64,000 bases of DNA, taken from NCBI GenBank assembly GCA_964569795.1, contig CAZMVB010000005.1, positions 1 through 64,000 on the forward strand. The letters run 5' to 3'. This document shows, one piece after another, positions 7,893 to 16,858 of the stretch (positions are counted from its first letter, which is position 1; each line of letters starts with the position of its first letter). A model generated the notes under the pieces. The model worked only from the letters and a program-made list of their open reading frames with translations. It made no database searches and was not told where the DNA came from. Source of the stretch: JAHJDS01 sp964569795 (GTDB taxonomy: Bacteria > Desulfobacterota > Desulfarculia > Desulfarculales > JAHJDS01). Position numbers and translations under genes: made by a program.

Positions 7893-9734
7893 TTATGGTT
7901 CGGGTTTGTCCTGAGGCGTGTCCGGGTCGGTGGCGTAATCCGGATAGTGATCGCGGATGCAGTCGGGACACAGGCCGTGGGAGAACTCGGCCTCGGAGTG
8001 GGCCTTGACGTAGGCCTCGACCTGATGCCAGTAACCCTCGTCGTCCCTGATTTTTTTGCAGTAGGCGCAAATGGGGATCAGGCCGCGCAAGGTCTGGACC
8101 TTGTCCAGGGCCTCCCGGAGTTCATGGATGAGGCGGTCCCGCTCCTGTTCGGCCTGTTTGCGGTCGTCGATGTCCATGGACAGGCCGACCAGCCGGGTCG
8201 GCCGGCCGGACCCATCGCGGACGACCGAGCCCCGAATCAGGTACCAGGTGTACCTCCCGTCCACGTGTCTGGCCCTGAATTCGTTTTCAAAGGCGTCGAG
8301 TTGGCCTTGCTGGACGGCCACGGCGATTTCCATCCATCTGAGCCGATCATCGGGGTGGACCACCCGGCCCGCCCATTCCGTGGTCAGCTCCTTGATCTGA
8401 TCGGGTTCATAACCCAGTTGCTTCCAGACCAACGGGTCGGACTCGAACCGGCCGGTGGCGAGATCCCAATCCCAGACGCCGATCCGGGCCGCTTCAGTGG
8501 CCAGGGCGTAACGGGCCTCGCTTTTTTGGAGGGCCTCTTCGGTGCGCTTGCGCTTGGTGATTTCCATAGACGTGCCGACCACTCGCTGCGGTGTACTGGC
8601 CTCATCCCGGACGACCGAGCCCCGGGTGAGGATCCACTGGATGTCACCGTCCTTGGCCACCACCCGATACTCGTTTTCAAAGGTGTTGATTCGGCCCTGG
8701 GAGATCAACAGGGCCAGATCGATCCACTGTTGTCTCTCCTCGGGGTGGGTGACCCGGGTGAACCACTCCCGGGTGAACTGGTGCAGTTCATCCTCCTCGT
8801 AGCCCAGACGCTGTTTGATGAAGGGGTCCAGGTGGAACTCGTCCGTGGTGAGGTCCCATTCCCAAACGCCCACCCGACCCGCCTCAGCGGCCAGGGCGTA
8901 CCGGACCTGGTTCTCTCTCAGGGCCAACTCGGTCTGCTTTCGCTCCAGCATTTCCTCGGTGAGTTTACGGTTGAGTTCGAGCAGGTCGGCGGTTCGCTCC
9001 GCCACCCGTGTTTCCAGCTCGTCCTTGGCCCGCCGCAGTTCCTCCTGGTCCCGCCGGCGCTGATCGAGTTCCTGTTCCAGTTCGACGTTGATTTCCCGGA
9101 GCTGGTGACGTCCCTGCCGGAGCAGGCCGGCCATGTGACTGGAGACATAGGCCATGACCATCAGCAGGACGCCCACGGCGCCGACCACGACCAGTTGGTA
9201 TTCAAGGGGCGAGGGCCCCTGCGCGGCGATCTCCAGGGTCGGCGAAGAGGTCAGGGGCAACAGGCCGCTTTGCTCCAGGATGACCATCCCCAGCAGGCAG
9301 ATCAGGCTCCACCCGGCGATCAAGAACGGGATCCGCCGGGGGGCGGCCACCCCCAGGTAGCCGATCAGGATGAAGTACAGCACGCAGAGGTAGGCCGCCG
9401 CCAGGCCGCCCATGACGTGGATGATCGCCGTGTAAACGATCACCTCGAACAGGTTGATGCCCAGCGAAAAATACTTGATGAACCGAAGATTGGCGGACCG
9501 GGCCAGGACCCACAGGGTCGGCGGATTCATCAGGATCAGCACCGCCACCGAGATCATCACCCCGATCAACTGGTGGTCGGTCAGGTGCCCCAGCCCGGAG
9601 GCGACCCAGGCGACGGTGGCCATGATCGCGCTGGCCCCGGCGCGAAACCAGGCCCCCTGTCGATGCTGGAGGTAGAGGTGACGAAGAAGGGCGGATGGGG
9701 GTTGAGCGGGGTATGGCTGTGGGTCGGCGGGCAT
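7893..9734 (-). CDS. Membrane-anchored two-PAS sensor protein with C-terminal Cys4 motif
   Basis: A 613-residue protein. The N-terminal ~200 residues hold about six hydrophobic segments, typical of a membrane-embedded sensor region. A coiled coil follows (about 210-275, QREINVELEQEL-like, Glu/Arg-rich). Two PAS/PAC modules come next; each has the GYE-P/E-DE-x-EW and HPEERQQW/HPDDRLRW signatures. The C-terminus has a conserved Cys4 segment, PICAYCKKIRDD then GLCPDCI, widely seen at the end of deltaproteobacterial PAS proteins. No histidine kinase, GGDEF, EAL or HD output domain is present, so the signalling output is unknown. GGGAGAA lies 5' of the ATG at a good distance. Confidence 0.85.
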   Translation of the reverse strand: MPADPQPYPAQPPSALLRHLYLQHRQGAWFRAGASAIMATVAWVASGLGHLTDHQLIGVMISVAVLILMNPPTLWVLARSANLRFIKYFSLGINLFEVIVYTAIIHVMGGLAAAYLCVLYFILIGYLGVAAPRRIPFLIAGWSLICLLGMVILEQSGLLPLTSSPTLEIAAQGPSPLEYQLVVVGAVGVLLMVMAYVSSHMAGLLRQGRHQLREINVELEQELDQRRRDQEELRRAKDELETRVAERTADLLELNRKLTEEMLERKQTELALRENQVRYALAAEAGRVGVWEWDLTTDEFHLDPFIKQRLGYEEDELHQFTREWFTRVTHPEERQQWIDLALLISQGRINTFENEYRVVAKDGDIQWILTRGSVVRDEASTPQRVVGTSMEITKRKRTEEALQKSEARYALATEAARIGVWDWDLATGRFESDPLVWKQLGYEPDQIKELTTEWAGRVVHPDDRLRWMEIAVAVQQGQLDAFENEFRARHVDGRYTWYLIRGSVVRDGSGRPTRLVGLSMDIDDRKQAEQERDRLIHELREALDKVQTLRGLIPICAYCKKIRDDEGYWHQVEAYVKAHSEAEFSHGLCPDCIRDHYPDYATDPDTPQDKPEP

Positions 9735-9871
9735 GACCCGTTCTCCCTATGGTCAGCGGTAAAGATATACTTACCTCACCCCTGTCCATTGATCAAGCGG
9801 CAACACGGTTTATTTTGATGTGGGTGCAACCAGTCAGAATTATTGGCCTTGTCTGAACAATGGGATAATCG

Positions 9872-10279
9872 TTAAACCCGGGTGAAAATGATGCTGGTCG
9901 GGGTTATTTTGGAGGCAGAAATATCTGATTGCCCTTGATTGGTCCAGGTGGCGCTGGAGGGCGTGGTCTGGTCGGCCCGACCGAATTTTTTGGTCAGGCG
10001 GGTGACCAGATAGGCGTAGTCGGCGGCCGTGCCCTGGCCGCGCCAGGACAGCGTGACCGAAGTGAGCCGCCGGCTCTGGTCGAAGCCGAAGTCCAGGTTG
10101 TAGGCCCGGCCAGAGGTGACCGTGAGGCGCAGGGTGCGTCCCAGGTCCTGGACCTCGGGGTAGCGGAGGCTGACCTGCTCGGGGCTCATGTTCCACTGGA
10201 CCCGGCCCCAGCCGTTGTACGAGAAATGCTGGGGCAGGTCGAACAGGCGGTTATAGGCGGGATCGAGGCTGGCGTTCAT
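9872..10279 (-). CDS. Small conserved hypothetical protein
   Basis: A 135-residue protein, not recognised with certainty. The start at 10279 (MNASLDPAYNRLF) is chosen because GGAGGGCGG precedes it; an in-frame upstream start at 10324 would run through the prfB terminator hairpin and is less likely. It has no signal peptide. A WGRVQWNMSPEQVSLRYPEV segment followed by alternating hydrophobic strands suggests a small alpha/beta fold of the kind annotated only as 'domain of unknown function'. It lies between the prfB terminator and the PAS sensor gene on the same strand and may have its own promoter. Confidence 0.6.
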   Translation of the reverse strand: MNASLDPAYNRLFDLPQHFSYNGWGRVQWNMSPEQVSLRYPEVQDLGRTLRLTVTSGRAYNLDFGFDQSRRLTSVTLSWRGQGTAADYAYLVTRLTKKFGRADQTTPSSATWTNQGQSDISASKITPTSIIFTRV

Positions 10280-10308
10280 TGGACCGCCCTCCCGGGGCCG
10301 GTGGCGGG

Positions 10309-10350
10309 CCGTCCGAAAAACCAAGGACGACCCTGGAAGAGGGTCGTCCT
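10309..10350 (-). terminator. Intrinsic terminator of prfB
   Basis: A perfect 11-bp stem (arms 10324-10334 and 10340-10350, AGGACGACCCT/AGGGTCGTCCT) with a 5-base loop. Read on the minus strand it is followed by TTGGTTTTTC. It lies about 135 bases downstream of the prfB stop. A second, imperfect copy of the arm sequence occurs at about 10361-10388. Confidence 0.85.
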
Positions 10351-10485
10351 GATCAGGCCGAGGGACGACCCTGCAAGAGGCCGTCCTGGCCGAATGTCAT
10401 CCCGCCCTCCTGGCGGCTTCAATCTTTAATATAACCCTTCACCCCGGTCCGGGCAAGTGAAAACGTATCGTGACAATCCGGGTGG

Positions 10486-11587
10486 CTACTTGGCGGCCTC
10501 GGCCAGGAGGTAACCCTCGATGAAGTCCTCGATGTCGCCGTCCAGCACGGCGTCCACGTTGCCGACCTCGACGCCGGTGCGGTGGTCCTTGACCAGTTGG
10601 TAGGGCTGGAGGACATAGGACCGGATCTGGTTGGACCAGGCGATCTCCTTCTGGGAGTCGTAGAGGGCCTGTTTTTCGTCCTGCTGTTTTCTGACCTCGG
10701 CCTCGTGGAGCCTGGCCCGCAGAACCTTCATGGCCAGGTCCTTGTTGCGGTGCTGGGACGATTCGTTCTGGCACTGGACGACGATGCCGGTGGGCAGGTG
10801 GGTGATCCGGACCGCCGAACTGGTCTTGTTGACGTGCTGGCCCCCGTGTCCCGAGGCCCGGTAGGTGTCGATCCGGAGGTCCTTGTCGTTGATCTCGACC
10901 TCGATGTCGTCGTCCACCTCGGGATAGACGAACACCGCGGCGAACGAGGTATGTCGCCGGCGGTTGGCGTCAAAGGGCGAGATTCGGACCAGGCGGTGGA
11001 TGCCGTTTTCGCTCTTGAGCCGGCCGAAGGCGTAGTTCCCGGCCACGGTGAAGGTCACGTTTTTGAGCCCGGCCTCCTCGCCCTCGAGGCTGTCGATGAT
11101 CCGGGTTTTCATTCCCGTGCCCTCGGCCCAGCGGAGGTACATCCGCAGCAGCATCTCGGTCCAGTCCTGGGCGTCGGTGCCCCCGGCCCCGGAGTTGATG
11201 GTCACGATGGCGTTCTGCCCGTCATCCGGTCCGGAAAAGAGCCGGGCGATGGACAGGGCCCCCACCTCGGCGCCCAGGGTCTTCAGGTCGGTCCTGACCT
11301 CGCGGGCCGCGGCAGAGTCGTTTTCCTCCTCGGCCAGTTCCAGCAGGACCCGGGCGTCTTCCAGGCGGGCGGTCAGGTCGTCCACCTGGGACAGGGGTCC
11401 GCTCAGGGAGGCGTGCGCCCGGGTGACGTCCTGGGCCCGGTCCGGATCATCCCAGAATTTATCGAGGGCCATCTGTTTTTCGAGTTCGGCTATCCGGGCG
11501 CGTTTTTCCGCGGTGTCAAAGATGACCTCGGAGCGTGGCCAGTTTTTCGTCCAGCCGGGCCAGGTCTTCCTTTAACTCAACGAACAT
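10486..11587 (-). CDS. prfB: Peptide chain release factor 2, with programmed +1 frameshift
   Basis: RF2 recognises UGA and UAA stop codons and triggers peptide release. Translation starts at ATG 11587 (GGAGG upstream), reads 23 codons and meets an in-frame TGA at 11516-11518 in the context CTT TGA C. Slipping +1 past base 11518 joins the 343-residue downstream frame, giving 366 residues, the usual RF2 length. The body contains the anticodon-mimicking SPF motif (RISPFDANRRRH) and the catalytic GGQ motif (SGHGGQHVNKTSSAVRI). The annotation must therefore be read as a joined CDS, not a pseudogene. The gene start overlaps the 3' end of lnt by 11 bases, implying translational coupling. Confidence 0.97.
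11515..11529 (-). promoter_or_regulatory. RF2 autoregulatory +1 frameshift site
   Basis: The mRNA reads CGAGGTCATCTTTGAC. It combines an SD-like GAGGT, a 3-base spacer, the slippery CTT codon and the UGA stop followed by C. This matches the known prfB arrangement: low RF2 lets the ribosome pause at UGA and slip +1, raising RF2 synthesis. Confidence 0.95.
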
Positions 11588-13343
11588 GATTCCTCCGAAA
11601 AACCATTATCCAACTTATGATAGCAAAGGCCAGCAAAACAGACAACCAGTCAAACCAGTGGCCGAACCGGGTGTAAACGGTCTGACCGGACCTGACCGGG
11701 AGGAGGACGGTCCGGGCGTCCCTGGTCTCGAGATCGGTCCGGTCGAACAGCCGGCCGGTGGGATCGATGAAACCCGAGACCCCGGTGTTGGCCGCCCGGG
11801 CCACGGGCCGGCGGTTCTCCACGGCCCGCAGGATCATATGGACCAGATGCTGAACCGGGGCCGAGGTCCGGCCGAACCAGGCGTCGTTGGTGATGTTGAC
11901 CAGCAGGTGCGCCCCCGCGGCGACCTGGGCCCGGGCCAGATCGGGAAAGATGGACTCGTAGCAGATCAGGACCCCCAGGTTGAAACGACGGGGCCCGAGC
12001 ACCAAATCCCGGACGCCCCTGCTCATCCCGGCCGGCAGGGACGCGTCCAGCCAGGCCAGGACCGGCCGAGGGACCAGATAGACCTCGAGCAGCCGCCCCT
12101 TTTGGCCGGGACTGAAGTTGCCGATATTGCCGGACATTACCCGCAGCCAGCCGATCAGCCACGGCCAGGGCAAATACTCGCCAAAGGGCACCAGGTGGAC
12201 CTTGTCGTAATGGCCGGCCTCGTGGCCCAGGGGATCGACCAGGGTGGCCCGGTTGAAGACCTCGATGGCGTCCCGCCAGTGCCTGACCTTTTTCAGGTCC
12301 TTGATCTGTTCCACGGCCACGTTGCCCACCAGCAGCCAGGTGTCTCCGTGAACGGTCCAGGCCAGGACCCGACGGCTGTAGGCCTGCTTGCGTTCCTGCC
12401 ACAGGTTGCGCGGCCGGACGGCAAAGGAGAACACCAGGGCCGTCTCGGGCCAGATGACCAGGTGGGCCCTCTCCGGCCGGGACGCCCAGCCGATCGGGGC
12501 CGCGGCGGCGACCCAGTGGTGGACGGCGGCCTCCTCGGTCTGGACGAGCCGGGTCAGCCGGCCATAAACGTCGATGGACCGGTAGATGTTCTCGGGCCGG
12601 CGGTCATGTTTCATCTGGGGGGGGATGTTGCCCTGGAGGACCGAGACCAGGACCGAGGGCGCGGCCGCGTCCTCCCGGTCCACCTGGGCGATGCGGATCA
12701 GCCCGTAGATCGAGAGCGAGGCGATCAGGACCACGGCCAGGGCCAGATGCAGCCAGGTCGAAGCCCGGCTCGTCCGGGCCAACAGGGCCCGGTACAGACC
12801 ATAGTTGACGACCACGATCAAGAAAGTCAGGCCGTGGACCCCGATCAGGTCCGCCGCCTGGATCAGTTCCCGGGCCGGGAAGAGCAGGTTGCCCAGGGGC
12901 ATCCAGGCGAACCCGGTGAAGGCATACCCCCGCAACACCTCGGCCGCCGTGAAAAAAACCGGTCCGGCCATGATTCCGGGGATCCCCCGCTGGACGGCCA
13001 GGACGAAAAATCCGGCGAACAGGGCCCAGTACAGGGCCAGGTACAGGGCCAGGATCAGCGGCGCCAGGTAACACCACACCCAGGGCATCCCGGCGTACAG
13101 CTCCATGGTCCGGGGCAGCCAGGAGACCATGAACAGGAAGTGGACGAACCCGGCGGTCAGCCCCAGGCGGAAGGCCCGGCCAAAGGTTTTTTGTCCTAGG
13201 GCCGAAAAAAGGGGCACCAATCCGACCAGGGCCAGGGGCCACCAGCTGAGGCGGGGCAGGGCCAGGGCCGTGGCCAGTCCGGACAGGGCGGCCAGCAGAT
13301 ACAGCCACCAGACGGATCGGCGGGGCAAGACGACGGCGGTCAC
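11577..13343 (-). CDS. lnt: Apolipoprotein N-acyltransferase
   Basis: An inner-membrane enzyme that adds the third acyl chain to lipoproteins, here 588 residues from the chosen GTG at 13343. That GTG has GGAG 5' of it and matches the family N-terminus; a TTG at 13403 would add 20 residues. Several N-terminal membrane helices (WWLYLLAALSGLATALALP) precede a nitrilase-like periplasmic domain. The Glu-Lys-Cys catalytic triad is visible in VIWPETALVF, YDKVHLVPFGEYLPW and LICYESIFPDLA, and a final helix follows. Its stop lies within the start of prfB. With LolCD, the Lol-type genes at 36.7-39 kb and the CorC-like gene nearby, it is consistent with Gram-negative lipoprotein maturation. Confidence 0.93.
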   Translation of the reverse strand: MTAVVLPRRSVWWLYLLAALSGLATALALPRLSWWPLALVGLVPLFSALGQKTFGRAFRLGLTAGFVHFLFMVSWLPRTMELYAGMPWVWCYLAPLILALYLALYWALFAGFFVLAVQRGIPGIMAGPVFFTAAEVLRGYAFTGFAWMPLGNLLFPARELIQAADLIGVHGLTFLIVVVNYGLYRALLARTSRASTWLHLALAVVLIASLSIYGLIRIAQVDREDAAAPSVLVSVLQGNIPPQMKHDRRPENIYRSIDVYGRLTRLVQTEEAAVHHWVAAAAPIGWASRPERAHLVIWPETALVFSFAVRPRNLWQERKQAYSRRVLAWTVHGDTWLLVGNVAVEQIKDLKKVRHWRDAIEVFNRATLVDPLGHEAGHYDKVHLVPFGEYLPWPWLIGWLRVMSGNIGNFSPGQKGRLLEVYLVPRPVLAWLDASLPAGMSRGVRDLVLGPRRFNLGVLICYESIFPDLARAQVAAGAHLLVNITNDAWFGRTSAPVQHLVHMILRAVENRRPVARAANTGVSGFIDPTGRLFDRTDLETRDARTVLLPVRSGQTVYTRFGHWFDWLSVLLAFAIISWIMVFRRNHVR

Positions 13344-13411
13344 CAGGGGCGCTCCGGGAAGTAAATAAAAAGTGAGTTTAAACCGGAACCAGGAGTTAGG
13401 CAACCCGGTTG

Positions 13412-13440
13412 TTGAGACTCGACCCCGGCAGTGTTAGATT
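13412..13440 (+). promoter_or_regulatory. Candidate sigma-70 promoter for the GNAT-deacetylase gene
   Basis: TTGAGA (13412-13417), a 17-base spacer and TAGATT (13435-13440), about 50 bases before the start codon and in the divergent spacer with lnt. It is a match to consensus only. Confidence 0.45.
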
Positions 13441-13490
13441 TTAGCCGGGACAGCCGGTAGAGTTCCGGCGTTTTCAAAGGAGGACCATTG

Positions 13491-15233
13491 GTGTTCCGAA
13501 TCCGTCGCGTGTACGATCAGGTCCGTCTGGTCAACCGGGACGCCATCGCCCAGGTACAGGCCATCATGCGCGCCCAGTTTTCCGGGGCGCCCGAGGACGA
13601 CGTGGAGGGCCTGCCCCAGCGCCTCCAGGACCCCCTCAAGCACCGCCTCCGCTACATCCTGCTGGTGGGCGAGGACCTGGCCGGCCGGGTCCAGGGGTTT
13701 GCCCTGGTGGCCCACGCCCCTGACCTGCACTTCTGCTTTCTGGATTACATCTCGGCCGTGAACGGCCTCACCGGCCGGGGCATCGGCGGGGCCCTGTATC
13801 AGCACGTCCGCGAGGAGGCCCTGGCCCTGGACGCGGTCGGGGTGTTCATGGAGTGTCTCCCTGACGAGGCGGCCCTGTGTCCCGACCGGGAGGAACTGAA
13901 GAACAACCGGGCCCGGCTCAGGTTTTACGAGCGGTTCGGGGCCCGGCCGGTGATCAATACGGCCTACGAGACGCCGTTCAAGCCCAATGACGTCTGCGCC
14001 CCCTATCTGGTCATCGACGGTCTGGGCCGAAAAAAGGCGCTGGCCCGGGACACGGTCCGGGCCGTGGTGCGGGCCATCCTGGAACGCAAGTACGGCCGGC
14101 GCTGTCCGGCGGGCTACGTCGAGATGGTGGTGAACTCCTTTCGCGACGACCCGGTCAGACTCCGCGGACCGCGTTACGCCCGGAACCAGGTCGAGGAGGG
14201 GCTCACGGTCAGCGGCGCCAAGCTGGGGGCCATCGCCCTGGTGGTCAACGACCGTCACGAGATCCACCACGTCCGGGAGAGGGGATACGTCGAGGCGCCG
14301 ATCCGGGTCGAGACCATCCTCAAGGGGCTCGAGCCGCTGGGCCTGTTCGAGCAGATGGGCCCGAGACTCTTTTCCGAACGCCTGATCCGGGCGGTCCACG
14401 ACGGCCGGTTCGTGAGCTACCTCAAGCGGATGTGCGCCCTGGTGGAACCGGGCAAGTCCATTTATCCCTATGTCTTTCCGATCCGCAACGCCTCGCGCCC
14501 GCCCCGGGAGATGCCGGTCCGGGCGGGCTACTACTGTATCGACACCTTCACCCCGCTCAACGCCAACGCCTTCCGGTCGGCCCGGCGGGCGGTGGACTGC
14601 GCCCTGACCGCGGCCCAGACCCTGATGGGCGGCTTTCGGCTGGCCTATGCCCTGGTCCGTCCGCCGGGCCACCACGCCGAGCGCCGGGCCTTTGGGGGCT
14701 TCTGCTATTTCAACTCGGCCGCCGTGGCCGCCAATTACCTGAGCGGCTTCGGACGGGTGGCCGTGTTGGACGTGGATTACCACCACGGCAACGGCACCCA
14801 GGACATCTTTTACGAGCGCGACGACGTGCTGACGGCCTCGATTCACGGCCACCCGTCCGTGGCCTATCCCTATTTCAGCGGCTTCAAGAACGAGATCGGT
14901 CTCGGGGCAGGCCAGGGCTTCAACCTCAACCTCCCCCTGGGCGAGAGGCTCGACGGCCCGACCCACGCCCGGGCCCTGGAGCGGGTTTTACGCCGGGTCC
15001 GGCGGTTCGATCCCCAGTTCCTGGTCATCGCCCTGGGCTATGACACGGCCCGGGGGGACACCACCGGCACCTGGAGCCTCCGGGCCAGGGACTTCGAGGT
15101 CAACGGCCGGCTCATCGGCGCCATGAAACTCCCGACCTTGATCGTCCAGGAAGGCGGCTATCGGATTCGCTCCCTGGCGACCAACGCCCGCCATTTTTTC
15201 CGGGGCCTGGCCATTGGGGCATACGGGGCCTGA
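13491..15233 (+). CDS. Fusion of GNAT acetyltransferase with histone deacetylase/acetylpolyamine amidohydrolase-type domain
   Basis: About 580 residues. The GTG at 13491 is preferred because AGGAGG lies 7 bases upstream; an adjacent TTG at 13488 is also possible. Residues ~1-165 resemble a GNAT N-acetyltransferase: the acetyl-CoA loop is seen as LTGRGIGGALYQHV, with RLRFYERFGA near its end. Residues ~240-575 are a class II HDAC/acetylpolyamine amidohydrolase-like domain with PPGHHAERR, GFCYFNSAAVAA, the zinc-site DVDYHHGNGTQDIFY, the ALGYDTARGD segment and EGGY. The substrate could be a polyamine, lysine side chain or small acetylated metabolite. Having acetylating and deacetylating modules in one chain is unusual. 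The gene has its own candidate promoter and stands alone. Confidence 0.88.
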   Translation: MFRIRRVYDQVRLVNRDAIAQVQAIMRAQFSGAPEDDVEGLPQRLQDPLKHRLRYILLVGEDLAGRVQGFALVAHAPDLHFCFLDYISAVNGLTGRGIGGALYQHVREEALALDAVGVFMECLPDEAALCPDREELKNNRARLRFYERFGARPVINTAYETPFKPNDVCAPYLVIDGLGRKKALARDTVRAVVRAILERKYGRRCPAGYVEMVVNSFRDDPVRLRGPRYARNQVEEGLTVSGAKLGAIALVVNDRHEIHHVRERGYVEAPIRVETILKGLEPLGLFEQMGPRLFSERLIRAVHDGRFVSYLKRMCALVEPGKSIYPYVFPIRNASRPPREMPVRAGYYCIDTFTPLNANAFRSARRAVDCALTAAQTLMGGFRLAYALVRPPGHHAERRAFGGFCYFNSAAVAANYLSGFGRVAVLDVDYHHGNGTQDIFYERDDVLTASIHGHPSVAYPYFSGFKNEIGLGAGQGFNLNLPLGERLDGPTHARALERVLRRVRRFDPQFLVIALGYDTARGDTTGTWSLRARDFEVNGRLIGAMKLPTLIVQEGGYRIRSLATNARHFFRGLAIGAYGA

Positions 15234-15290
15234 AACCCGTCGGGAAAGGTAAACTTAAATATAGGACCATTAGGGCAAGGAGGTAATGTC

Positions 15291-15743
15291 TTGAACAAAC
15301 AGCAAATTGGACGTTGCGGAGAATTGCTTGTCCAACTCAGGCTTCTACTTCTAGGTGTTGAATCCTCTCCTATGACTACGGACTATGGTATTGACTTGGT
15401 TGCCTTTTCTCAATTTTCAAATAAAGCGACCACCATTCAAGTGAAAACTAATGAAAAGCCCAAGCCTGGCGGGGGTAAAGGCAAACTTGCGCTGGACTGG
15501 TGGATTTCCATCAACTGTCCCGCCGAAATTGATGCCTTAGTTGACTTATCAAAAAATAGAGTATGGTTATTTACTCATAATGAGCTTAAAAAATTTGCTC
15601 AACAGAAGCCAAAGGGGCGACTACATTTTTATATGTATGTTGATCCAGATGTAATAATAAGGTCAGGGAAGCTTGGGCGTGTTGAGGACTTCGATAGATA
15701 TTTGTTAGAAAACAGAGGGCCCTCACTATTCTTAAGGACTTGA
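15291..15743 (+). CDS. PD-(D/E)XK-like nuclease-fold hypothetical protein, AT-rich
   Basis: A 150-residue protein initiating at TTG with AAGGAGG 7 bases upstream. The arrangement GRCGELLVQ, then DYGIDLVAF, then TIQVKT places a Glu, an Asp and a Q-x-K in the order typical of small PD-(D/E)XK nuclease folds (DUF4365-like). Function is unknown; such proteins include restriction/repair nucleases and uncharacterised solitary ORFs. Base composition is clearly more AT-rich than both flanking genes, suggesting recent transfer. It converges with the CorC-like gene and has no partner methylase or toxin/antitoxin gene beside it. Confidence 0.65.
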   Translation: MNKQQIGRCGELLVQLRLLLLGVESSPMTTDYGIDLVAFSQFSNKATTIQVKTNEKPKPGGGKGKLALDWWISINCPAEIDALVDLSKNRVWLFTHNELKKFAQQKPKGRLHFYMYVDPDVIIRSGKLGRVEDFDRYLLENRGPSLFLRT

Positions 15744-15790
15744 TTGTACTAATTATTTTACTCTAAATCATCCTTTGATTTGGTTTAATT

Positions 15791-16693
15791 CTAATCATTT
15801 TGTTCGGGAGAGTCCCCTGTAGCCGTGCTCGTGTGGGTAACGGGGACTATCCGCACCTGGTGCACCCGGCGTTCGTCGGCCGACTGGATCACGAACTGGA
15901 GATCGCCCAGGATGATGGTCTCCTTGGTCTGGGGCACCCGACCGGTGAGATGAATCAGCAGGCCGCCGACCGACTCGAAGTCCCCCTCGGGCAGGGCCAG
16001 GCCGTAGTGTTCGGACAGTTCCTCGGCGGACAGGCGGGCGTCAACCAGGATCGACCCGTCGTCCAGGGCGACCAGGCCCGGCTCCTCCTGGTCGTGCTCG
16101 TCCCGGATCTCGCCGACGATCTCCTCGATAATGTCCTCGATGGTCACCAGACCGGCCGTGCCGCCGTACTCGTCGATGACCACGGCCAGGTGCTCCTCGC
16201 GGCGGCGCATCTCGCTGAAAACCTCGCGGATGAGCTTGGTCTCCGGGACGAACGACGGCTGGCGGAGGAGGGACCGGATCTCTTCCGGACCGATCTGCCG
16301 GCCCCAGAACTGGAGCAGGTCCTTGGCGTGCAGGATGCCCAGGACGTGATCGATGTCGCCCTCGTAAACCGGGATGCGGGTGTGGCCGTGCTCGATGATG
16401 GTGTCGATGACCTGGTCGATGGTCGCTGTGATCGACATACCGACGCACGCCGTCCGGGGAACCATCACCTCGCGGACGATGGTGTCCTGGAAGTCGAAGA
16501 TGCTCTGCAGCATCTCCCCTTCGGCGTGCTGGATGATGCCTTGCTCTTCCCCCTCGGCGATGAGGGTCTGGATTTCGCGCTCGAACTCCTCGGCGCCGCG
16601 ATTGTGATTGCGAAGGGAAAGGCGGGAGACCAGGCGGGCGAAAAGGCCTTTATTAGAAGATGAGCCGTCCTCCACGGGGACGAAAGCCTCCAC
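15791..16693 (-). CDS. corC: CorC/HlyC-type CBS-domain and transporter-associated protein
   Basis: A soluble 300-residue protein of the CorC family. A tandem CBS pair spans about 65-190 (REVMVPRTACVGM at its start and HTRIPVYEGDIDHVLGILHAKDLL in the first module; VIDEYGGTAGLVTIEDIIEEIVGEI ends the second). A C-terminal CorC_HlyC domain (FESVGGLLIHLTGRVP) follows. Family members regulate Mg/Co efflux or bind adenine nucleotides. No CNNM membrane domain is present. The start is GTG at 16693 with only a weak ribosome-binding site. In many proteobacteria corC sits beside lnt; here the two are separated by two genes. Confidence 0.9.
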   Translation of the reverse strand: MEAFVPVEDGSSSNKGLFARLVSRLSLRNHNRGAEEFEREIQTLIAEGEEQGIIQHAEGEMLQSIFDFQDTIVREVMVPRTACVGMSITATIDQVIDTIIEHGHTRIPVYEGDIDHVLGILHAKDLLQFWGRQIGPEEIRSLLRQPSFVPETKLIREVFSEMRRREEHLAVVIDEYGGTAGLVTIEDIIEEIVGEIRDEHDQEEPGLVALDDGSILVDARLSAEELSEHYGLALPEGDFESVGGLLIHLTGRVPQTKETIILGDLQFVIQSADERRVHQVRIVPVTHTSTATGDSPEQND

Positions 16694-16858
16694 GTTTTGT
16701 TGATGCGGCCAGTTTAACTTTATCGGGAAAAAGCGTCAACTGGTTTGTGTCCCGGCCCGGGGCGGTTCGATCCCCAGGCCCACCATATCGGGGGGCCGAT
16801 TCCACGTCTGACATCACTGTCCCCCAAAACGGCTAGGGACAGACCCAACCGCAAGAAA

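Noticed and set aside
16760..16785. A GGTTCGATCC...CCACCA sequence resembling a tRNA 3' end
   Set aside because: The T-stem does not pair and the CCA falls at the wrong distance; no tRNA body upstream.
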